From an uncultured Clostridia bacterium (GTDB taxonomy: Bacteria; Bacillota; Clostridia; Christensenellales; Borkfalkiaceae), in assembly GCA_947589385.1 (NCBI GenBank), contig CANPZW010000006.1:28748-92747 (forward strand): a stretch of 64,000 nt of DNA. Reading direction: 5' to 3'. The position numbers and the translations under genes were made by a program. This document shows, piece by piece, positions 58,038 through 64,000 of the stretch (position 1 is the first letter of the stretch; each line of letters starts with the position of its first letter). Below the pieces are notes generated by a model that saw only the letters and a list, made by a program, of their open reading frames with translations, did no database searches and was not told where the DNA came from.

Positions 58038-60725
58038 TCAAATCCTGTCCTTAAACTGCTGTTCCAAAACTGACAGGTCTATGTTTTTGGAATTTGTTGC
58101 GTTCTCTATATTATTCAAAACATAATCGGCAACTTCCGGTTCCCAATAAATTTTCAGATTGCTTTTTGCCCTGGTAACCGCCGTATAAAAAATATTTTTT
58201 GTGATTTGCTCATCGGATTCTTTTGTTATTACGATTTTAACCGAATCAAATTCAAGACCCTGCGCCTTATGAATGGACATGGCATATGAAATCTGAAAAG
58301 GCAGTTTCGTTCTGGAATCCATGTCCGAATCATACTTGTCATTATAATACTTCATTTTTTTAACTACGGCGAGGCATTTGGAATCTTCCCGCAATATATT
58401 TATTTCACTCGATAATCTACCCTCGTCAACGTCGTTAAATAACTCGATTCTAAAAGTAATATTTTCTTCGTCGTCCTCAATATCTACTATTTCACCTTTC
58501 AGGTTGTTATAGATACCGTACAAGCTGTAATCGTTGGTGATGAAAACTACGGGGTCGCCCACTTTGTATAAATTTTGCTGGTACTCGTAGGCGGTATTGG
58601 GGTTAGAAGCTTGCAAATATCTGTTAATGTTGTTTATTCCGTAAAGCCCGTCGTAATTTAAACAGAGCACAACTTCCCCTTCCCTGAGTTTGAAAATATC
58701 CTCGCTCATTTTTTCGGTCATTCCAAATGCCGAAAGCAATTCCAAAATATCATCCCGCTTACCGTTTCGTACGGCGTTCCAGATTTTTGCGATTTCTTTA
58801 ACATTTGTTCTATGCTCGACATCAAGCGTGTAAACAACATTTTTACGCTTTAACATTTTAAGCAACAGCACAAACCAATTACCGAATTCTATCGACTCGA
58901 TTTGTTCGGGATCTCCGACAAACAAAAAAACGGAATTTTTGTACTCGCTTAAAATTGAGCGTATTGCCTCGGTAGAAACAAAACTCGACTCATCGACTAT
59001 TATGATATCATGCGAATTATGGCTTTGGGCTGCTTCAAACTGAGAAATGTTTCTGTATGTAACGTTTGTAAACTCTTTCATTTTCAGATTGTTGTTTGCA
59101 GTGTTGGTGGTCGTCAAGCACAAAATACTTTTTTCGGGATTGTTTTTGATAAATTCCTTTATCAACGTCGTTTTTCCCGTTCCTGCCGCACCCGTAACCA
59201 ACGCAACGGACGAATTCGCAAAGACGTTTGTCAAAATGTTTTTCTGTTCATCGGACAGCACGACGTTACCGTCATAATCGTTGTTTGTCTGTTGGTTCTT
59301 TAAGCCGCACAAATCAATCGCACGCGATATTACTTCTTTCGTGGCAGAGTAATACTCACCTATTGTGTAATATCCGTTCACTTCTATTATTTGACGATTA
59401 CTGTAATACGGAATGAGATTTAAAAGTTTCTGGTTAAATTTGTCTTTCAATTCAATAAACCGGTCATTTGAATAGCCTATGTCTTCGGGCTTCACGAACA
59501 GCGCATTGTTTTGATTGATAAAATTTACCGTGTAATGATACAGTATATCCTCCTTGGAATCGGAAGCGTCGAACAACTCAAAAAGAGCGTATAGCGACGG
59601 CTTTGCTTGTCTGGGCGAAAAGGCAAAGGGCATCAACTCGAATGCTTTTGTTCCCAAATGAATCCTTAACCCGGTAAATCTTTCGTTATAGCGCGGCATC
59701 TCCCCGTAAGGCTTGTATGTCTGCGCTTTAATTGCGCTGTTCCGCATTTCAGACAACAAAAATCGTATGGTATTGGAACCGGGTTTATTTGCATTTACAT
59801 ATTCTTTTAAATGCTTGATAAAACGTGTATAATACCCTTTTGGGACAAGGTTTATATCTTCTTCGCAACAAATTATGTCGCTCAAAGACATTCCACTGCG
59901 CTTAATAAACCGCATAAGGGACAGATATTCTTTGTTCCTTTCGCATCTGGCAGGGTCCCCGTTGATTAAATATAAAAGATTTTTAAAAGTGCAAGGTCTT
60001 ATTGAATATTCGTAATCGTAAATTATTTTTATCGGTATAGTCGTGTTCAGAAAGCCGATATTTTTATTTGCAAGCAAAAGCTTTACGTCATAATCGAATT
60101 TTATGTTTTTCAAACTATAACACACAAACGTATTATATTTGCTTGCCTTGTCGTCGGATACGTCAAATACGTATTCGTAAAAAACATGCCCGTTGATATA
60201 TCGCATCGATCTCTTTCTTATAAAAAACTGATTGCGGGTAAAACTTTGCGTTTCGCATTTTGAGCTAAGCAGTACTACAAGGATTTTTTCATAAAACGAA
60301 GTTAAACTGTTATCTAAATCCAACGGATATTTGTTGATGTTTCCGAGTAATTTTAGCCCATAATTTCTGTACAAAAAATCCTTCAACCCGATGAGCTTCG
60401 GTATATATTTAATAATCAGAGCTTCCGATTGCATCGACCCGTAATCCATATGACCGACGCTTGCGTCCAACAAAGAATGAAATTTCCATATATCATAATA
60501 ATTATCTTTGAAAAATTTTCTTACAGCTGTTAAATTTTCTTGCGTCTGATACAAGTCAACGGAGTTTTCTTCGTCATAGACTTTGTACATAAACGCTTCG
60601 CAAAAATGCCTGATATGCGGTAATATATCAGTAGAAATTTCGGCTCTGTTTTGCTCATGCACTTTGGAAAAATTACGATCGATAATGTCTGCGGTTTCCT
60701 TTAATTTTTTATCGATTATTTTCAT
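58038..60725 (-). CDS. SF1 (RecD/UvrD-like) helicase with unrecognised N-terminal half
   Basis: 895 residues. The C-terminal half is a superfamily 1 helicase: Walker A GAAGTGKTT (about 512-520), Walker B IIIVDESS (about 574-581), FVGDPEQIESI (motif III), and UvrD-type motifs QISYAMSIHKAQGLEFDSV and YTAVTRAKSNLKIYW. Residues 1-480 are helical and match nothing I know; ILPHIRHFCEAFMYKVY near residue 40 is a possible HEPN-like start. It is not a normal RecD2 (no N-terminal HhH region). A repair or phage-defence role is possible. It has its own promoter and stands alone. Confidence 0.85.
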   Translation of the reverse strand: MKIIDKKLKETADIIDRNFSKVHEQNRAEISTDILPHIRHFCEAFMYKVYDEENSVDLYQTQENLTAVRKFFKDNYYDIWKFHSLLDASVGHMDYGSMQSEALIIKYIPKLIGLKDFLYRNYGLKLLGNINKYPLDLDNSLTSFYEKILVVLLSSKCETQSFTRNQFFIRKRSMRYINGHVFYEYVFDVSDDKASKYNTFVCYSLKNIKFDYDVKLLLANKNIGFLNTTIPIKIIYDYEYSIRPCTFKNLLYLINGDPARCERNKEYLSLMRFIKRSGMSLSDIICCEEDINLVPKGYYTRFIKHLKEYVNANKPGSNTIRFLLSEMRNSAIKAQTYKPYGEMPRYNERFTGLRIHLGTKAFELMPFAFSPRQAKPSLYALFELFDASDSKEDILYHYTVNFINQNNALFVKPEDIGYSNDRFIELKDKFNQKLLNLIPYYSNRQIIEVNGYYTIGEYYSATKEVISRAIDLCGLKNQQTNNDYDGNVVLSDEQKNILTNVFANSSVALVTGAAGTGKTTLIKEFIKNNPEKSILCLTTTNTANNNLKMKEFTNVTYRNISQFEAAQSHNSHDIIIVDESSFVSTEAIRSILSEYKNSVFLFVGDPEQIESIEFGNWFVLLLKMLKRKNVVYTLDVEHRTNVKEIAKIWNAVRNGKRDDILELLSAFGMTEKMSEDIFKLREGEVVLCLNYDGLYGINNINRYLQASNPNTAYEYQQNLYKVGDPVVFITNDYSLYGIYNNLKGEIVDIEDDEENITFRIELFNDVDEGRLSSEINILREDSKCLAVVKKMKYYNDKYDSDMDSRTKLPFQISYAMSIHKAQGLEFDSVKIVITKESDEQITKNIFYTAVTRAKSNLKIYWEPEVADYVLNNIENATNSKNIDLSVLEQQFKDRI

Positions 60726-60790
60726 TTTTTTAACCTGTTTTGTAGATTTGATTTTACTTTCTTGTGCGCGATTTTTTCATTCGTAAGTGT

Positions 60791-60819
60791 ATTATATAAC
60801 ATTTGTACGCAAAAGTAAA
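60791..60819 (-). promoter_or_regulatory. helicase promoter
   Basis: Minus strand TTTACT (60819-60814), 17 bases, TATAAT (60796-60791). Confidence 0.6.
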
Positions 60820-60974
60820 GTCGGCAACCGCTAAGACTGCGATTTCCGACTTATTAGCCTGTCTTTTAATTTGTCTAAGGCGTAAGCTTCGGGCTTTTCT
60901 CCTTGCGGCTAACGCGCGCTCGCTTATTCAAACGCCCGCCACAGTGCCGCTTGATTTTACGTTTGCTTTGCGAC

Positions 60975-61002
60975 TTGACATTATCTGCCTTTTCGGTATA
61001 AT
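60975..61002 (+). promoter_or_regulatory. promoter of the small lipoprotein
   Basis: TTGACA (60975-60980), 16 bases, TATAAT (60997-61002). Confidence 0.8.
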
Positions 61003-61074
61003 AATTTAAGGTAAACAAAAATTCAGCGAACGGGAAAAGACTGTTCACAGATGTTAGCGAAAGTAGGAAGTTTT

Positions 61075-61524
61075 ATGAAAAAATTCTTTGTAGCTATTAT
61101 TTTCGGCGTAATAAGTTGCGTATTCTTTGCGGCTTTTGCGGGGTGTTCTGACAGAATTTCATCAATCACGGATATAGAACGTTTTTCCGATATGCAATGT
61201 CAGGCGGATAAAATCGAGGTTGATTTTGATAACGGCACTCAGGCAGGCTTTCCGTTTACGGTTACAGACAAAGACGAAGTTACCGCAATTATGGATTTGA
61301 TTTTCAATACTCCTTTAAGTTATGGCGGAAAACTGAAAGAAATTCCGCCTTTGGGTAATACCGTTCTCACTGTTTATCAAGGCGAAAAGACATATACGCT
61401 TGGCAAGTATTTCATTGCCGAAGGCGAAAACTATTATTCATTTTCGACCAATGAATTAGCCGCCCAAATTGATTTGCTTGCCGAAAAGTACGGCGCTTTT
61501 GATTTTGAAATCAAGAGGCAATAA
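61075..61524 (+). CDS. small lipoprotein, 149 residues
   Basis: Lipoprotein signal ending AFAGC (Cys24), then a compact domain of about 125 residues with no family I recognise. It includes FPFTVTDKDEVTAIMDLIF, TVYQGEKTYTLGKYF and a Tyr/Phe-rich C-terminus. The start is ATG 61075, with AGGAAG upstream; the in-frame ATG at 61051 has none. It is probably anchored outside the membrane. A very small open frame follows at 61549. Confidence 0.85.
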   Translation: MKKFFVAIIFGVISCVFFAAFAGCSDRISSITDIERFSDMQCQADKIEVDFDNGTQAGFPFTVTDKDEVTAIMDLIFNTPLSYGGKLKEIPPLGNTVLTVYQGEKTYTLGKYFIAEGENYYSFSTNELAAQIDLLAEKYGAFDFEIKRQ

Positions 61525-61548
61525 TGTAAAATTTTACGGATAAACTCG

Positions 61549-61689
61549 ATGAAAAAAATAAAACAATTATTGATTGTCTTATCGTTTCGCTTTATACTTG
61601 CGGTATTAACCGTTTTATATATCTTCTCGACCCGTTTTTTGAACCGGATTTCCTTTTTTAGTAATGTATTATTAGATAGATTGAATTGA
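61549..61689 (+). CDS. possible 46-residue single-helix membrane peptide
   Basis: MKKIKQLLIVLSFRFILAVL then a hydrophobic run to about residue 26 and a polar tail. It has the form of a small membrane peptide or a broken signal-peptide gene. No ribosome binding site is visible, and its start is 24 bp after the previous stop. Weak evidence. Confidence 0.3.
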   Translation: MKKIKQLLIVLSFRFILAVLTVLYIFSTRFLNRISFFSNVLLDRLN

Positions 61690-61750
61690 TTTTGATATTG
61701 TTAAAAAGCTAAACAAAATGAGAGCGAACTACAAATGCGCTAAATTTTAC

Positions 61751-61779
61751 TTGACATTATACTTAAATATAATTATAAA
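61751..61779 (+). promoter_or_regulatory. promoter of the 532-residue lipoprotein
   Basis: TTGACA (61751-61756), 17 bases, TATAAA (61774-61779), with AGGAGA before the ATG at 61816. Confidence 0.85.
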
Positions 61780-61815
61780 ATATATAGATGTATAAAATTA
61801 TAATAGGAGAATGTT

Positions 61816-63414
61816 ATGAAAAAACGCTTATTGGCAAGTATCTTACTCGCTGGCGCGCTAACGGCATCATTTTGCCTTTTCGCATGCAATCAGGGCGATA
61901 AAAAGCCCACCGGGGATAGCGGCATCACCGGTCAGAATCCCAATGATCCCTCTACTTCGGACCTAAATGCCGAATTAAACGGAGCATTAACGCAACTGCT
62001 ATCCGACGGCAACGTCACGGCGGAAATTCAACTTTTTGTCGCACACTACAAGGATTTTACCCTTAAGGACGGAAAGTACACTTGCGCCGAGATTGCATCC
62101 GTTAACGGATTCACCTGCAAGAACATCGAAATCACGCTGGAAGATAAGAAGGTCTTCAAGGTGACGTATGAACTCCGCACTGAGTCAAAGGAAACGCCCG
62201 ACCGCCTCATCACAATTGATAAGGACGGAGTAACAAAAACAGACATTCCCAAGCCTACCGATGATAAGCCGATGGACGAGAACGAATGGAACAATCAGGC
62301 AGAGATCTTTGCAGACGTAACCAACTACACGCTCGAACGCGTGCGCGTGGAGAGTGGCGAATACATCGCCACCATGAAGCTCGACGGCGATACATACTAT
62401 GAAGACGTCAACTGGGCGGCGAACAACATATTCGACAAAGAAAACGGCAAATTTTATCGCTATCGCAAGGCTGTATTCTCGTCGGAATGGGTCAAGACGG
62501 AAGTGGATGAAGATGAATATTCGGATTATACGGAAACCCCGAGCCTAATGGTTACCGTTGCGGCGCAGGCCGTGCAGGAGAACTTCTCCAACTTCACCTT
62601 CGAAGGGGGCATCTACACGGCAGCCGAGTTAAAGGTACATTTCTTCATAGACTTCACCCTTAAAGATATGCAGATCACAGTCAGCGGCGGCAGGATCGTA
62701 CGCGCAGTCTGCATCCTCGTGGGCGGTTACGATAACAAAGGCGATGAGCGCATCACCGTCGATCACATCGGCTCCACCGAGATTGAGTTTCCCGAAGAAT
62801 ATACCGATCAAACGACCCCTTCGGAAGGCGGCGCGACGGAGATAAATGAAAGCAAATGGAGAGAGCAATTCTCTTCCGACAGTTTCACCATGGTGGCAAC
62901 ACCGAACGGCTTCGTGGTCGAGCAGGGCACTTTCCGCATTGACGGCAATAACCTCGAAATTGATCAGAAGAGCGCCGACATCGAATGGGGCGGGCATGTG
63001 AGATTTATCTGGGAGAACGGCGCCTATCAAGAATATGTCTATTATGAAAACTCTCCTGCGGGGACGATGTGGATGAAAATGTCTCCCGAAATGTCGTCCG
63101 GCGGCGATACCGCGAAAGCGATAGCCTCGTACAAAGAGCATTTCACGCTGTTTCTCAATGAATTTGCGCGTTTCACCTTGAAGGACGGAAAGTACATCTG
63201 CGACGATTGCACGATGAAGATCTCGGGTCCGGAAGGCAAAACGGAAGTCCGATGCACCGACATAGAAGTCGTGTTCAACGAAAAGGGCGAACTTGTTTCG
63301 TTCAAATACACCGAGACGGGGACCGTAAACGGAGTAGAACAGACGACCGTCTATGAATTTACGAACATTGGTAAGACAGTCGTAGAAGCCCCCGAAAAAT
63401 ACAACGAGATGTGA
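61816..63414 (+). CDS. lipoprotein with internal domain duplication
   Basis: 532 residues. Lipoprotein signal ending CLFAC (Cys24), then a Gly/Pro/Ser linker. Three copies of a domain of about 90 residues can be seen, each with FxxFTLKDGKYxC then an alternating beta pattern: HYKDFTLKDGKYTCAEI (near residue 77), NFTFEGGIYTAAELKV (near 260) and RFTLKDGKYICDDC (near 455). Between them two N-E-x-[KE]-W-x2-Q domains occur (DENEWNNQAE, NESKWREQFS). Acidic overall. Probably extracellular; no enzyme motif seen. Terminated at 63458. Confidence 0.85.
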   Translation: MKKRLLASILLAGALTASFCLFACNQGDKKPTGDSGITGQNPNDPSTSDLNAELNGALTQLLSDGNVTAEIQLFVAHYKDFTLKDGKYTCAEIASVNGFTCKNIEITLEDKKVFKVTYELRTESKETPDRLITIDKDGVTKTDIPKPTDDKPMDENEWNNQAEIFADVTNYTLERVRVESGEYIATMKLDGDTYYEDVNWAANNIFDKENGKFYRYRKAVFSSEWVKTEVDEDEYSDYTETPSLMVTVAAQAVQENFSNFTFEGGIYTAAELKVHFFIDFTLKDMQITVSGGRIVRAVCILVGGYDNKGDERITVDHIGSTEIEFPEEYTDQTTPSEGGATEINESKWREQFSSDSFTMVATPNGFVVEQGTFRIDGNNLEIDQKSADIEWGGHVRFIWENGAYQEYVYYENSPAGTMWMKMSPEMSSGGDTAKAIASYKEHFTLFLNEFARFTLKDGKYICDDCTMKISGPEGKTEVRCTDIEVVFNEKGELVSFKYTETGTVNGVEQTTVYEFTNIGKTVVEAPEKYNEM

Positions 63415-63457
63415 GTCTGACCAATACCCGAACGTTCGATTATAACAATCGACAGCC

Positions 63458-63487
63458 AAAGATCCCTGCATTTTCGCAGGGATCTTT
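63458..63487 (+). terminator. intrinsic terminator
   Basis: AAAGATCCCTGC and GCAGGGATCTTT pair perfectly around a 6-base loop, followed by TTTT. Confidence 0.9.
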
Positions 63488-63643
63488 TTAGTCCGTTTAA
63501 TTCGTTTTAATATCCACCCCCATAAATTAAGGAGGAACTTTTGTGAAAATCGAAAAATCAACAAAATCGACTATATTTTGTAAACTGCTCACAAAATCGG
63601 GCTGTTGTGGTAAAAATAGGGTGAAAATCGTTTCCCAATCATT

Positions 63644-64000
63644 TCACAAAAGTAACAAAAATGAGAGAAATCTCAAAAAATTCCTCTCATTTCGCTGGTG
63701 CCCGAGATTTCGCCTTTGGCGAAAGCGTCGCCCTTCGGGCTCGCGCGGATTTTTCAAATCCTCCTCAAAGCACAAAAGACAGGCAAAAGCCTGTCTCTTT
63801 GGTGCACCGTCTGAAAACAAGGTTGAACTTTCAAGTTCTTCAAGCGGTACGATTTCTTCTTTTCCGTTTCCGTTATAGACGATTTTGATATGGTCGTCGA
63901 ACATATAAATGGCATTGATAAATGTGTCTATTATCTTCCGTTTGCCGTCTTGCTTGCTAATGTCTATCTTGCGGAAGTTATTCAGCGCCATTTTGAAATG
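63644..64000 (-). CDS. large serine recombinase, C-terminal part (runs off the right edge)
   Basis: The frame stays open to the window end. The segment DGKRKIIDTFINAIYMFDDH followed by IKIVYNGNGKEEIVPLEE is the typical C-terminal end of large serine (resolvase/invertase family) recombinases of clostridial integrative elements. The catalytic N-terminal domain would lie to the right of the window. After SSTLFSDGAPKRQ the tail of about 50 residues is basic and atypical (RRFRQRRNLGHQRNERNF), perhaps from readthrough past the original stop. It marks the edge of a mobile element or its remnant. Confidence 0.7.
   Translation of the reverse strand, partial: HFKMALNNFRKIDISKQDGKRKIIDTFINAIYMFDDHIKIVYNGNGKEEIVPLEELESSTLFSDGAPKRQAFACLLCFEEDLKNPREPEGRRFRQRRNLGHQRNERNFLRFLSFLLLL

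Larger units (their letters stand above)
60726..61074. other. divergent promoter region
   Basis: Contains the helicase promoter (60791-60819) and the promoter of the small lipoprotein (60975-61002). A weak stem AAGTCGG/CCGACTT lies near 60820-60856. No gene is supported. Confidence 0.7.

Noticed and set aside
1..64000. tRNA or rRNA genes
   Set aside because: No cloverleaf-like or conserved rRNA stretch was seen in the intergenic regions; a covariance-model scan would settle it.

Overview
This 64 kb window looks like a chromosome segment of an anaerobic, low-to-mid GC Clostridia bacterium. Christensenellales is my best guess and is inference only. The evidence is a Bacillus-like block (yaaO-like decarboxylase, tmk, holB, ricT, trmN6, rsmI), an electron-bifurcating HydABC-type [FeFe] hydrogenase, a GTP-type PEP carboxykinase, a Feo ferrous iron importer, an oxygen-sensitive-type ThiC, and many Gram-positive-style lipoproteins. 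Promoters mostly read as TTGACA-17-TATAAT. No rRNA, tRNA or CRISPR array was found.

Layout. 1-0.7 kb: a cut XRE regulator diverging from a small unknown gene. 0.8-3.8 kb: feoA-feoB-Cys-rich protein plus a separate second FeoA, with three related palindromes nearby. 3.9-6.1 kb: a gene-poor island with a decayed Fic-domain gene, a MITE-like repeat pair and strong hairpins. 6.1-9.5 kb: a TetR regulator facing a small membrane protein, a YugP-type zinc peptidase and a TerB-like protein. 9.6-13.5 kb: a thiamine operon (thiE, HAD phosphatase, thiD, thiC) under a TPP riboswitch with its terminator. 13.5-16.2 kb: a collagen-like lipoprotein facing an XRE regulator, with a palindrome inside the promoter. 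16.3-28.5 kb: housekeeping genes, nearly all on the minus strand. 28.6-35.4 kb: pckG and the hydrogenase operon.

35.5-56.8 kb is the striking region. A MoxR ATPase, a DUF58 protein, two large VWA membrane proteins and a DUF4175-like protein form a tight operon. Its last gene, a lipoprotein with calcium-loop repeats, overlaps the preceding VWA gene by 4 bp. Flanking this operon are a lipoprotein of 359 residues and a giant lipoprotein of 2008 residues that share a His/Trp/Cys module (H-x-[WFY]-x3-W ... HWH-x3-C). A FN3-like lipoprotein and a BspA-like leucine-rich-repeat lipoprotein lie next to them. I read this as a surface-assembly system in which a MoxR/VWA machine serves a set of exported metal-binding proteins; the function is inference.

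57.3-64 kb: a radical SAM protein of the TatD-linked type, an SF1 helicase with a large unrecognised N-terminal half, two more lipoproteins, and at the right edge the C-terminal part of a large serine recombinase, suggesting that a mobile element starts just outside.
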